A DNA stretch of 64,000 bases from JANNPJ01 sp965200525 (GTDB lineage: Bacteria > Actinomycetota > Actinomycetes > Actinomycetales > Kineosporiaceae), in the NCBI GenBank assembly GCA_965200525.1, contig OZ241368.1, forward strand, positions 3,410,001 through 3,474,000. The letters run 5' to 3'. The notes beneath the pieces were generated by a model, which ran no database searches, was not told the DNA's origin, and was given only the letters and a program-made list of their open reading frames with translations. Both the position numbers and the translations under genes were made by a program. Positions 42,814 through 51,869 of this stretch are shown here, piece by piece (the first letter of the stretch is position 1; each line of letters opens with the position of its first letter).

Positions 42814-44985
42814 TCATTCCCGGCGGCGCCGGCGCTTGGCCCGGTACATGGCCTGGTCGGCCTCGCGGATCAGATCCTCCGGAGCGGCCGAGGGGTCCTC
42901 GGTCGTGGCGTGCCCCACACTGCCGGTGACCGGCCGTTCGAGCGAGCCGGTCAGTTCGGCCCCGACCCGGTCGACCGCGGTCACGATCCGGGCCACCAGC
43001 TGCCGCACCGCGGCGGGCTCCAGCCGGGGTGCGATGACGACGAACTCGTCGCCGCCGAGCCGGGCGGCCAGAGCCGACTCCGGCAGGGCCCGGCCCAGGG
43101 CCTCGGCCACCCGGCGCAGCAGCTCGTCCCCGGCCTCGTGCCCGAGAGTGTCGTTGACCTGCTTGAAGTGGTCCAGGTCGAGCATCAGCACGGCCAGCGC
43201 ACCGGCCCCGTCCCGCAGCCCGTCGATCTCGGCCACCAGCCGCTCCCGCATGGCCAGGCGGTTGGCCAGACCGGTCAGGCTGTCGGTGGTGGCGTGCCGG
43301 GTGAGCCACTCCTCGTGGGCGTGCTGCTGGGTGACGTCGCGCAGCTGGGCCAGGGCGTGCTCGGGCCGGCCCTCGCCGTCCCGGGACAGGGTGATCGAGG
43401 CCTGCACGTAGATGTGCCCGTGCCCGGCCCGGAGCCGGCAACCGCGCTCGAACAGGTCCTGCTCGCCATCCGCGACCAGCTCGAAATCGGTCAGGACGTC
43501 GACGGCGTCCTGACCGAGCAGGTCGGCGAACAGGCGACCGACCAGGTTCTCCTGCCGGGTCATGGCCACCAGGGCCGGGTTCACCCGCAGCAGCCGGCCC
43601 CGCTCGGCCCCGCGGACGCCGATGATCGCGGTGCCGTGCGGGGCGTGCTCGAAGGCGATCGTGAGCAGGCTCTCGGCCTGCCGGCGGGCCCGCTCGGCCG
43701 CCCGGGCCTCGGTGATGTCCTCGACCTGGCTGATCATGTAGATCGCGGTGTCGGTCCGGGCGATCGAGGCGGTCAGGCGGCCCCAGACGATGTGCCCGTC
43801 CGCGTGCACGTAACGCTTGTCGGTGCGGTAGATCTCAAGGCTGCCGTCGAGCAGCTTGGTGGCCGCGGCCAGATCCCGGCCCAGGTCGTCGGGGTAGGTC
43901 ACGCCGATCACGCCGAGCTGGCGGATCAGCTCCAGCGAGTACCCCATCATGTCGCAGTACTTCTGGTTCGCGGTGACCACCAGGGCCCGGCCGGGGGTGC
44001 TGAGGTCGCTGACCGCCATCCCGACCGGCGCGTGCTCGAAGGCCACCCGCCAGCGCTCCTCGACCGCCGCCTGCTCCTGCTGGGCGGCCACGGTGGCGCT
44101 GACGTCGCGGGCGAACGCGTGCCAGCCGGGCTGGGCCTGCGACGGCCAGATCATCAGGTCGACGGTCCGCTCGCTACCGTCCTTGCAGCGGACCACCACC
44201 CGCATCTGGCCCCGGGCCTGGGTGAGATTCTGCGGCCTCCGGGCGCGGAACAGATCCTGGAACCGCTCGGGCACGATCAGGTGCTCCAGCCGCTGCCCGA
44301 TCGCCTCGGCGCCCGAGTAGCCGTAGAGCTCCTCGGCGGCCCGGTTCCAGGCCCGGACGATGCCGTCGGGGTGCATCGAGTAGTACGCGTCCATCGAGGT
44401 CTGCAGCACCTCGTCGGCCTGGTCGGCCAGCTCGGCCAGTTGCTCGGCGGCCCGGACCGACCGGGTCAGGGCCAGCCGCAGCTCCAGGATGCCGGTCACC
44501 TGCTCGGCCAGCGTCCGCAGCAGGCTGACCTGGGTCGCCGACAAATCATGGGGGACCAGGTCGTAGGTGCACAGGGTGCCTACCGTCTGGCCGTTCTCGG
44601 TGGTCAGCGGCACCGAAGCGTAGAACCGGACCAGCCCGTCCGGCGGCCGCACGAACGCGTTGTCGGCGAATCGAGGCTCCAGCCGGGCGTCCGGGGCGAT
44701 GATCTCCACCCCGCTGCGCACCACGAACCGGCACAGCGAGTCCTCCTGCGGGTGCGGGTAGGTCTCCAGGCCGACCGAGGCCAGCGGGTGGACCAGGGCC
44801 TCGTCGAAGATGTTGAGCATCGCGTTCGGGACGTCGCAGACCTCAGCGGCCAGCCGGACCAGCTCGCCGATCCGGGGCCCGAGCGGATCGTCCAGGATTC
44901 GCAGCGAGCGCACGGCCTCGAGGCGGGCCTGCTCGCGCAGATCCGCCGCCGGGGACACCGGTGCACCGGTGGCTGGCGTGCTCAC
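42814..44985 (-). CDS. GAF-PAS-PAS-PAS-GGDEF diguanylate cyclase
   Basis: A 723-residue signalling protein. A GAF domain (about 25-170: CDVPNAMLNIFDEALVHPLASVG, DSLCRFVVRSG) precedes three PAS domains (about 190-300, 310-430, 435-555; for example ADGHIVWGRLTASIARTDTAIYMISQVEDIT) and a GGDEF domain (about 560-720) with intact RLGGDEFVV and DLDHFKQVNDTLGHEAGD. It should make c-di-GMP. No RxxD inhibitory site precedes GGDEF (ESALAARLGGDEF), so product inhibition at that site is unlikely. No EAL domain, no membrane helices. GTG 44985 directly follows AGGAGGT. Confidence 0.93.
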   Translation of the reverse strand: MSTPATGAPVSPAADLREQARLEAVRSLRILDDPLGPRIGELVRLAAEVCDVPNAMLNIFDEALVHPLASVGLETYPHPQEDSLCRFVVRSGVEIIAPDARLEPRFADNAFVRPPDGLVRFYASVPLTTENGQTVGTLCTYDLVPHDLSATQVSLLRTLAEQVTGILELRLALTRSVRAAEQLAELADQADEVLQTSMDAYYSMHPDGIVRAWNRAAEELYGYSGAEAIGQRLEHLIVPERFQDLFRARRPQNLTQARGQMRVVVRCKDGSERTVDLMIWPSQAQPGWHAFARDVSATVAAQQEQAAVEERWRVAFEHAPVGMAVSDLSTPGRALVVTANQKYCDMMGYSLELIRQLGVIGVTYPDDLGRDLAAATKLLDGSLEIYRTDKRYVHADGHIVWGRLTASIARTDTAIYMISQVEDITEARAAERARRQAESLLTIAFEHAPHGTAIIGVRGAERGRLLRVNPALVAMTRQENLVGRLFADLLGQDAVDVLTDFELVADGEQDLFERGCRLRAGHGHIYVQASITLSRDGEGRPEHALAQLRDVTQQHAHEEWLTRHATTDSLTGLANRLAMRERLVAEIDGLRDGAGALAVLMLDLDHFKQVNDTLGHEAGDELLRRVAEALGRALPESALAARLGGDEFVVIAPRLEPAAVRQLVARIVTAVDRVGAELTGSLERPVTGSVGHATTEDPSAAPEDLIREADQAMYRAKRRRRRE

Positions 44986-45049
44986 ACCTCCTGCTATCGG
45001 CAGCGGCCAAGGGCGGCCTGAGGGGTGGAGCGGGTGGGGCCGGGCGGGA

Positions 45050-45430
45050 TCAGCCGACCAGCCGGGCGACCAGGCGGGTCAGCTCGGCCGCGGGGTCGGC
45101 GGTCAGGCCCGAGTGCACGGGGCCGGCCTGCACCACCGTGCTGCGGGGCGCGGTCAGCCAGCCGAACCGGGCCCGGGGTGATCCGGCCGCCGAGGCGCCG
45201 GCGGCCGGGCGGGCCTCGCAGACGGCGCAGATCCCGTCCAGGGCGGCGGCGACGGCGTCCAGGTCGATCTGGGGGTCGATCGCCCGCAGCCGGTCCGGGA
45301 CCAGGCCGGCGGCGCAGCCGAGGAAGTCGTGGCCCTGGCTGTAGAGCACCACACCGATGTTCACGAACTCGCCCCGGTCGACCCGGGGAACGGCCCGGAC
45401 CAGCGCGTACTCGAAGACGGCGAGGCTCAT
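45050..45430 (-). CDS. DUF3037 protein paired with HipA-like kinase
   Basis: A 126-residue protein: FEYALVRAVPRVDRGEFVNIGVVLYSQGHDFLG is the typical DUF3037 start. Its ATG (45430) overlaps the stop of the HipA-like gene by 4 bp (ATGA). The pair is conserved in bacteria; a toxin-antitoxin-like or regulatory link has been suspected but I know of no defined function. Confidence 0.85.
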   Translation of the reverse strand: MSLAVFEYALVRAVPRVDRGEFVNIGVVLYSQGHDFLGCAAGLVPDRLRAIDPQIDLDAVAAALDGICAVCEARPAAGASAAGSPRARFGWLTAPRSTVVQAGPVHSGLTADPAAELTRLVARLVG

Positions 45431-46212
45431 CGAGGCACCTCGGGCCGCCACGGGTCGCGCCGGCCGAGTCGGGCCAGCAGGTACTCGTGGTAGCGCTCGC
45501 GCCAGGCCGCGGCGTCCCGGCCGTCGCCCTGGGCGGCGTTCATACCGAGCAGCCAGCCGTCCGGGATCAGGGCCAGGACCTCGCCGATCAGGGCCGGGGT
45601 GAGCCGGCCGGCCAGCTCGTCGTCCAGTTCGTCGAGTTCGGCCCGGCTCAGCCGGTCGGCCACCGGGCCGAGCACGTGCTCGGAGAGGTCGTAGCGGCGG
45701 CTGGCCCAGGTGGCCACCGGTGGCCAGGCGTGCTGGAAGATCAGCGCCGCGCCGTGATCGATGGCCCAGGCCCGCCGGTGCCAGATCAGCAGGTTGGGAT
45801 TGCGCCAGGTGCGGTCGATGTTGGCGCTGTACGCGTCCAGCCAGCGGATCGTCGCCGCCTCGGCCGCCGGCGGCGGCCAGTGAATGCCGTCGTAGCCGAA
45901 CGAACCGGGCAGGAAGTCCAGGCCCAGGTTCAGGCCGGCACTGACCGAGAGGAGCTCCTGTACCTCCTCGTCGGGCTCGAGCTTGGCGATCTGCGGATCG
46001 AGCTCGACCGCGACCAGTTCGGGCACCCGGACGCCGAGGCGGCGGCCGATCTCGCCGACCACCACCTCGGCCACCAGGGCGGCCGTACCCTGCCCGGCGC
46101 CGCGGAACTTGACCACGTACATCCCGTCGTCGTCCGCCTCGACCAGGCCGGGCAGGGAGCCGCCCTCGCGCAACGGGGTGACGTAGCGGGTGGCGGAGAC
46201 GGTGCGCAGCAC
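45427..46212 (-). CDS. HipA-like protein kinase
   Basis: A 261-residue protein with the kinase core of HipA but shorter than HipA (about 440). Visible residues are a Gly-rich N-terminal loop (REGGSLPG), K35 in YVVKFRG, the catalytic loop D126-x6-D133 (LDAYSANIDRTWRNPNLLIW, with N131 and N138) and the Mg-binding D152 in WAIDHGAAL. No HipB-type antitoxin gene is adjacent; the partner is DUF3037. GTG at 46212 has TAGGGT (46225-46220, minus strand) 7 nt upstream, so the mRNA is probably leaderless. Confidence 0.82.
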   Translation of the reverse strand: MLRTVSATRYVTPLREGGSLPGLVEADDDGMYVVKFRGAGQGTAALVAEVVVGEIGRRLGVRVPELVAVELDPQIAKLEPDEEVQELLSVSAGLNLGLDFLPGSFGYDGIHWPPPAAEAATIRWLDAYSANIDRTWRNPNLLIWHRRAWAIDHGAALIFQHAWPPVATWASRRYDLSEHVLGPVADRLSRAELDELDDELAGRLTPALIGEVLALIPDGWLLGMNAAQGDGRDAAAWRERYHEYLLARLGRRDPWRPEVPR

Positions 46213-46237
46213 ACCGCCGACCCTACGGGCTGGGCGA

Positions 46238-47626
46238 CTACGAGGTGACCGCCCGGTCGGGGTCGTGCTGCGCGTCCTGGGCGGCGGCCCGTTCCCGGTC
46301 GCGGACCAGGGCCATCCGGGCGAACACCTGCTGGTCGGTGGCGGTCCGCTCGGAGCGCCCCCGGCCGATGAAGGTGACCGCCCAGTGCAGCAGCGTCGTC
46401 ACCCGGTTCTTGAAGCCGACCAGGTAGACGATGTGCACGGCCAGCCACATCAACCAGGCCAGGAAGCCGGCCAGCCGGATCCGCCGGCCGACACTGGTGA
46501 CGGCGTGGAACCGGGACACGGTGGCCATGCTGCCCTTGTCCAGGTAGTGGAAGGGGGGCAGCGGCTCGTCGCCCCGGAGCCGGGTCCGGATCGTCTTGGC
46601 CGCGTACTTGCCCTGCTGCATGGCCACCTGGGCCACGCCGGGCAGGTTGTCGAGGGCCATCATGTCGCCGATCACGAAGATCTCGGGGTGGCCGGGCAGG
46701 GTGGTGTCCGGGTTGACCTTGATCCGGCCGGCCCGGTCGAGCTCGGCCCCGGTCTGCTCGGCCAGCAGCCGGGCCAGCGGCGAGGCCGACACCCCGGCGG
46801 CCCAGATCTTGGTGCGGGCGGCGATCCGGCGGGGCGTGCCGTCCGGGTCGAGGACGTCGACCCCGGAGTCGTCGACCCCGACCACCTTGACGTTCAGCTC
46901 GACCGTGACGCCGATGCTCTCCAGCTGCTTCTGGGCCTTCTGCGAGAGCCGCTCGCCGAACGTGCCGAGTACCGCCGGGGCCGCGTCGAGCAGCAGGATC
47001 CGGGCCCGGGTGGGGTCGATCCGGCGGAAGTCGCGGCGCAGCGTGCTGTGGGCCAGCTCGGCGATCTGGCCGGCCATCTCGACGCCGGTCGGGCCGGCCC
47101 CGATCACCACGAAGGTGAGCCATTCCTCGACCTCGGCCGGGTCGTCGAGCAGCTCGGCCATCTCGAACGAGCCGAAGATCCGGCCGCGCTGCTCGAGGGC
47201 GTCGTCGATGCTCTTCATGCCGGGGGCGAACTCGGCGAAGTGGTCGTTGCCGAAGTACGACTGCCCGGCACCGGCGGCCACGATCAGGTTGTCGTACGGC
47301 GTGACCGTCTCCCCGATCGGGGTGAGCGAGGTGACCGTGCGGTTCTCGACATCGATCGAGATGACGTCGCCGAGCAGGACCTCGGCGTTCTTCTGCTTGC
47401 GCAGCACCTCGCGGGTGGCCGGGGCGATCTCGCCCTGGGACAGCACTCCGGTGGCGACCTGGTAGAGCAGCGGCTGGAAGAGGTGGTGCGACGTGTTACC
47501 GATCAGGGTGACCTGGACCGGCGTCTTTGCCAGCTTCCTGGTGGCGAACAATCCGCCGAATCCCGTCCCGATGACAACGACGCGAGGCTCGGCCTCGGAC
47601 TGGTTCGACGTGGTCTGGGTCGACAT
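46238..47626 (-). CDS. ndh: Type II NADH dehydrogenase
   Basis: A 462-residue membrane-associated flavoprotein that passes electrons from NADH to menaquinone without pumping protons. FAD motif VVVIGTGFGGLFATRKL, NADH motif FVVIGAGPTGVEMAGQIAEL, second FAD segment IFVIGDMMALDNLPGVAQVAMQQGKYAAK, and a C-terminal amphipathic/membrane segment (LAGFLAWLMWLAVHIVYLVGFKNR) that anchors NDH-2. QPLLYQVATG near residue 50 is characteristic. The 195-bp region upstream contains a tandem 19-bp repeat. Confidence 0.94.
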   Translation of the reverse strand: MSTQTTSNQSEAEPRVVVIGTGFGGLFATRKLAKTPVQVTLIGNTSHHLFQPLLYQVATGVLSQGEIAPATREVLRKQKNAEVLLGDVISIDVENRTVTSLTPIGETVTPYDNLIVAAGAGQSYFGNDHFAEFAPGMKSIDDALEQRGRIFGSFEMAELLDDPAEVEEWLTFVVIGAGPTGVEMAGQIAELAHSTLRRDFRRIDPTRARILLLDAAPAVLGTFGERLSQKAQKQLESIGVTVELNVKVVGVDDSGVDVLDPDGTPRRIAARTKIWAAGVSASPLARLLAEQTGAELDRAGRIKVNPDTTLPGHPEIFVIGDMMALDNLPGVAQVAMQQGKYAAKTIRTRLRGDEPLPPFHYLDKGSMATVSRFHAVTSVGRRIRLAGFLAWLMWLAVHIVYLVGFKNRVTTLLHWAVTFIGRGRSERTATDQQVFARMALVRDRERAAAQDAQHDPDRAVTS

Positions 47627-47708
47627 CTGTATCTTTTTCCACTCCTGGAAGTCTTGCTTTCCGGCTTCCTATTGTCTCACTGACGTCGTTGGCAACAGCG
47701 GCATCGAG

Positions 47709-47746
47709 ACGTTAGTTCCGTCCCATCACGTTAGCTCGGTCGCATC
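47709..47746. repeat. Two adjacent 19-bp direct repeats in the ndh / PAS-protein divergent promoter
   Basis: ACGTTAGTTCCGTCCCATC (47709-47727) is followed at once by a second copy (47728-47746) matching at 16 of 19 positions. They lie about 80 bp upstream of ndh, between divergent genes, and could bind a regulator. Confidence 0.6.
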
Positions 47747-47821
47747 GACCGGCAACGGGTCCGAATCGTTCAACAACTACATTCCGTTAATGAGACACAG
47801 CTCCGTGTAATGTTCGCGGTC

Positions 47822-49030
47822 ATGAAGCAGACCGCCCGCCGCGCGGTCGTCCCCACCGTGCGCAACCCGGGTGACGACCGGCTGCGGCTGTTGCTGGACA
47901 CCATGCCGGACTACGCGATCTGCATGATCGGGCCCCAGGGCATGGTCCTGACCTGGAACGAGGGCGCGGCCCGGATCACCGGGTACACCGCCCACGAGAT
48001 CATCGGGCAGCGGTTCTCGGTGTTCTACCCGCCCACCGACGAGGCGCTGGGTGAGCCTCGCCGGGGCCTCGACCGGGCGATCAGCTCCGGCCGGTACGAG
48101 GACGAGGGCTGGCGGGTCCGTAAGGACGGCAGCAGCTTCTGGGCCGGCGTCGTGATCACCCCGATCCGCGACCGGGAGGGCCGGCTGCGCGGCTTCGGCA
48201 CGGTGACCCGCGACCTGACCGACCGGCTGCGCTCCGACGACCTGCTGGCCGTGCTCGACGCCGCGGTCGAGCCGATTCTCGGGATCGACGACGACGGCCG
48301 GATCATCTTCACCAACGGCGGGGCCCAGCAGGCGTTCGGCTACCGGGCGGCCGAGCTGGCCGGCCTGCCGCTGGAGCGGCTGCTGCCGTCCATGGTGCAC
48401 GAGCGGGTGATCCTGCCCGGCCTGGACGGCGAACCCCGGCCGGAACCGCGGCTCACGGTCAGCGGACTGGAGCTGGACGGCGTCCGCAAGGACGGCACCG
48501 TGTTCCTGGCCGAGGTCTCGCTGGCCGCCGTGCGCACCGCCCGGGGCCAGGTGGTCACCGCCACCGTGCGGGACATCACCGAGCAGCGGGCCGCGGCCGC
48601 CTCGCTGCTGGCCTCGCAGCAGCGACTGGAACGCAGTGAGGCCCGGCTGCGCGACACCCTGGACGCGTTCGCCGGGGTGCTGGCCGTGACCACCGAGCAG
48701 GCGATCGTGGTCACCGACCCCACCGGCCGGATCACGTTCTACAACCGGGGGGCCGAGCTGATGCTGGGCCACTCCTCGGCCGATCTGCTCGGTCGCGAGC
48801 TCGGCGTGCTGCACGACCCGGGCGAGCTGGAGGAGCTGGCCGACCAGCTCGCCCTGCCGCCCGAGCGCGACCCGGTGGCCGACTACCTGCAGCTGGCCGC
48901 GGGCGGGCCGCCCCGGCACTGGACCTACGTGGCCGCCGACGGCCGGCGCTGCCCGGTGTCGGTCACCGTCACCGCGGTCGGCGATCCCTACCAGCCCGGC
49001 GGATACGTCGAGATCATCGCCGCCCGCTGA
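47822..49030 (+). CDS. Triple-PAS sensor protein without output domain
   Basis: A 402-residue soluble protein. PAS 1 (about 20-130: YAICMIGPQGMVLTWNEGAARITGYTAHEIIGQRF) and PAS 2 (about 140-260: AVEPILGIDDDGRIIFTNGGAQQAFGY) are each followed by a PAC segment (GFGTVTRDLTDR, TATVRDITEQR). A short coiled segment (LLASQQRLERSEARLRDTLDAF) links PAS 3 (IVVTDPTGRITFYNRGAELMLGHS), and the protein ends there. No kinase, cyclase or HTH domain is present. ATG at 47810 is an alternative start, adding 4 residues. Confidence 0.82.
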   Translation: MKQTARRAVVPTVRNPGDDRLRLLLDTMPDYAICMIGPQGMVLTWNEGAARITGYTAHEIIGQRFSVFYPPTDEALGEPRRGLDRAISSGRYEDEGWRVRKDGSSFWAGVVITPIRDREGRLRGFGTVTRDLTDRLRSDDLLAVLDAAVEPILGIDDDGRIIFTNGGAQQAFGYRAAELAGLPLERLLPSMVHERVILPGLDGEPRPEPRLTVSGLELDGVRKDGTVFLAEVSLAAVRTARGQVVTATVRDITEQRAAAASLLASQQRLERSEARLRDTLDAFAGVLAVTTEQAIVVTDPTGRITFYNRGAELMLGHSSADLLGRELGVLHDPGELEELADQLALPPERDPVADYLQLAAGGPPRHWTYVAADGRRCPVSVTVTAVGDPYQPGGYVEIIAAR

Positions 49031-49103
49031 ACCGGGTTCATCCAGAAGCGGATCCGGGCCCGACCGGCTCGCGGGCGGCCGGTTCGCCGGTACCGTCGAG
49101 CGG

Positions 49104-50207
49104 GTGCGTACTTTTGCTTGTGAGGTCTGCGGGGCCCGGGTCGCGTTCGAGAACACCTCCTGTCTGACCTGTGGCTCGGCTCTCGCGTTCAGCCTGTCGG
49201 CCCGCCGGGTGGTGGCGCTGCGCAGCGGGCTCGACGGTTCGGGTCAGCGCGAGTACCGGCTCGGCGCGGGCACGCCGATCGAACGGCCCTGCGCCAACGA
49301 GGTGGTGGCGGCCTGCAACTGGCTGGCCGACGAGGAGGCCGCCAACGGCCTGTGCCTGAGCTGCCGGCTGACCCGGACCCGCCCCGGGGACGACGACCTC
49401 CTGGGCCTGGCCGCGTTCGCCCGGGCCGAGGCGGCCAAGCGGCGGCTGGTCTACCAGCTGCTCGACCTGGGCCTGCCGGTGCTGCCCTGGATGGACGACC
49501 GAGACCACGGCCTGGCCGTCGACCTGCTCTCCAGCCGGAACCGGTCGGTGGTCACCGGCCACGCCGACGGCGTCATCACGCTCGACCTGGCCGAGGGCGA
49601 CGACCCGCACCGGGAGGCGGTCCGGGTGAAGCTGAACGAGGCCTACCGCACCCTGCTCGGGCACCTGCGGCACGAGAGCGGCCACTACTACTGGGACCAG
49701 CTGATCGGGCCGGACCAGCGCGAGGCGTTCCGGGAGCTGTTCGGCGACGAGCGGGCCGACTACGGCCAGGCGATCAGCCGGCACTACGACCAGGGCCCGC
49801 CGGAGGGCTGGGAGGCCGACTACGTCAGCGCCTACGCCACCATGCACCCGTGGGAGGACTGGGCCGAGACCTTCGCCCACTACCTGCACCTGCGCGACCT
49901 GCTGCAGACGGCGAATTCGTTCGGGCTGGCCATCCGGCGCCGGGTCGGCGACGGCCTGAGCGCCGGGATCAAGGCCGGCGGCTTCGACACCCTCGACGAC
50001 CTGGACGCCGTGGGGGACCAGCAGGGCGTCGGGGCCCTGGTCGACCGCTGGCTGCCGTTGAGCTACGCGCTGAACGCCGTCAACCGGAGCCTGGGCAAGG
50101 ACGACCTGTACCCGTTCGTGCTCACCGAGCCGGTGATCGCCAAGCTGGACGCCGTGCACACCGCGATCCGCCGGTCGGTCGGCGGTCAGCACCCGATCGG
50201 CGTCTGA
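49104..50207 (+). CDS. Zinc-ribbon metallopeptidase (DUF2248-type)
   Basis: A 367-residue protein. An N-terminal zinc ribbon (C6-x2-C9 ... C20-x2-C23) and a second Cys set (C63, C71, C84, C87) precede a gluzincin site H190-E191-x2-H194 (LRHESGHYYW); a downstream HPWEDWAETFAHYLHL supplies further conserved acid and His residues. This matches the putative zinc-binding metallopeptidase family PF10005/PF15887. No signal peptide. GTG at 49104 lies 7 nt after TACCGT (49091-49096), a leaderless start. Confidence 0.87.
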   Translation: MRTFACEVCGARVAFENTSCLTCGSALAFSLSARRVVALRSGLDGSGQREYRLGAGTPIERPCANEVVAACNWLADEEAANGLCLSCRLTRTRPGDDDLLGLAAFARAEAAKRRLVYQLLDLGLPVLPWMDDRDHGLAVDLLSSRNRSVVTGHADGVITLDLAEGDDPHREAVRVKLNEAYRTLLGHLRHESGHYYWDQLIGPDQREAFRELFGDERADYGQAISRHYDQGPPEGWEADYVSAYATMHPWEDWAETFAHYLHLRDLLQTANSFGLAIRRRVGDGLSAGIKAGGFDTLDDLDAVGDQQGVGALVDRWLPLSYALNAVNRSLGKDDLYPFVLTEPVIAKLDAVHTAIRRSVGGQHPIGV

Positions 50208-50222
50208 CCGGCGTCGGGCCGT

Positions 50223-51869
50223 CTAGAAGCCGAAGTCGGGCAGCTGCTGCAGCACGTTGCCCAGGTGCTCGGCCAGCCGCAGGCCCAGGGCCACGATGGT
50301 CAGGGTCGGGTTGACCGAGCCGCCGCCGGGGAACACCGAGCTGCCGGCCACGAACAGGTTGGCCACCCCGTGCACCTTGGTGTCGGCGTCGACCACACCC
50401 TGGGCCGGATCGACCGACATCCGGGTGCCGCCCATGTGGTGGTGGTTGCCGCCGAGCATCCGGGGCTGGCCGCCGTCCCAGTCCTTCTGGATCACGGTGC
50501 CGAGGCGGGCCTTCTGGAACGCCTCGGCGTAGATGTCCCGGGAGCGGGTGATCCGGCGGCGGTCCTCCGGTGTCCAGTGCCAGTCCAGCACCGGTAGCCG
50601 GCGTCCCTGCTCGTCGCGCTCGTCGCTGAGGGTGATCCGGTTGTCGGGGTGGGGCGACTGCTCGGTCTGGTGGACCATCTCGAAGACCCGGAAGTGCCCG
50701 GCGTCAGGGCGGGCCGACCAGCCGGACTGGTCGAGCCCGGGCTGGGTGGCGAACAGTTTGTGGGCGGCCAGCAGGTCGCTGGCGCCGAGGGCGACTTTGG
50801 CCGCCATCTTGGCCTGTTCGGCCTTGCCCGCGCTCTTGCCGGAGGGGCTGCGGACGGCGGTGAACGCCTGCACGGCCGAACTGGCCACCACCTCCTCACG
50901 CGGGATCAGCAGGGCACTGGTCGACAGCAGGCCCTCCCGCCGCATCAGGTCCGGAGCCACGGAGAGCTTGGCCATCACCTTGCTGCCGCCGTGCCAGTGC
51001 GAGTCATAGAGCCCGAGCTTGAACCCGAGACCGGCCACCTGTGGGGCCACCAGCAGACCGCCGCGGACCAGCGGGTGCTCCATCCAGTACCGGCCGACCT
51101 GGTCGTGGGCGTTGCCGAGGCCGCCGCGGACCTGCTGGTCGGAGACCAGCAGGAGCCGGGAGTTCTCGATCCCGCCGCCGGCCAGCACCACGCAGCGGGC
51201 CTGCACGATGTCGCTGGAGGCGTCCGGACGGCGGAACCGGACCGCCGTCACCCGGGAGCCGGCCTCGTCGGTCTCCAGTCGGGTCACCGCGGCCCCGGTG
51301 AGCACGGTCACGTTGTGCTGGGCCCGCAGCTTGCCCAGGTTCACCTCCCGCCAGGTGGAGCGGGGGGCGAATTGGAACATCTGGGACTCGACCAGAACCG
51401 GGTCGAGCGGCAGCGGGGCCGCCTGGGGCGTGGCCCAGCTCTGCGGGCGGTAGTCGAAGGCCCCCAGCCCGCAGACGGACTGGGCCCGGTCGTACCAGGG
51501 GTCCAGATCGGCCCGGGTCAGGGGCCAGCCGGAGTGCGCGATCTCCGGCCGCTGCTCGAAGTCGATCGGGTCCAGCGGCGCGTACCGGCAGCCGCGCTCG
51601 TCGTTGCCCGGGTCGCCGTCCTCGTTCGACATCTCGTAGCTCCACAGGCCCGAGGTGCCGCCCAGGCCCACGCCCCGGGTCTGGGTGACGTCGCTCTGCG
51701 GGTAGGCGTTCTCGCCGACGGCCCGGACCGCCTCGTTGAGGACGGTCGTGCTGTCGTCGCCCGCCTCGAGCACCACCACTCGCAGTCCGTCGGCGGCCAG
51801 GGCTCCGGCCACGCTCAGCCCGGCCGGCCCGGAACCGACGACGCACACATCCGCCGTGATCATGCTCAC
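50223..51869 (-). CDS. GMC-family FAD oxidoreductase
   Basis: A 548-residue flavoenzyme. FAD motif VCVVGSGPAGLSVAGALAADG; VGLGGTSGLWSYEM; substrate-side C-terminal domain with GGNHHHMGGTRMSVDP and NLFVAGSSVFPGGGSVNPTLTIVALGLRLAEHL, which hold the His/Asn pair. Related to glucoside/sugar oxidases of the GMC group. The start overlaps the stop of the upstream glycosyltransferase (ATGA), so the two probably modify the same saccharide. Confidence 0.9.
   Translation of the reverse strand: MSMITADVCVVGSGPAGLSVAGALAADGLRVVVLEAGDDSTTVLNEAVRAVGENAYPQSDVTQTRGVGLGGTSGLWSYEMSNEDGDPGNDERGCRYAPLDPIDFEQRPEIAHSGWPLTRADLDPWYDRAQSVCGLGAFDYRPQSWATPQAAPLPLDPVLVESQMFQFAPRSTWREVNLGKLRAQHNVTVLTGAAVTRLETDEAGSRVTAVRFRRPDASSDIVQARCVVLAGGGIENSRLLLVSDQQVRGGLGNAHDQVGRYWMEHPLVRGGLLVAPQVAGLGFKLGLYDSHWHGGSKVMAKLSVAPDLMRREGLLSTSALLIPREEVVASSAVQAFTAVRSPSGKSAGKAEQAKMAAKVALGASDLLAAHKLFATQPGLDQSGWSARPDAGHFRVFEMVHQTEQSPHPDNRITLSDERDEQGRRLPVLDWHWTPEDRRRITRSRDIYAEAFQKARLGTVIQKDWDGGQPRMLGGNHHHMGGTRMSVDPAQGVVDADTKVHGVANLFVAGSSVFPGGGSVNPTLTIVALGLRLAEHLGNVLQQLPDFGF

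Noticed and set aside
42568..45021. An 817-codon plus-strand frame
   Set aside because: Antisense to the GGDEF protein; composition is typical of the complement of a high-GC gene.
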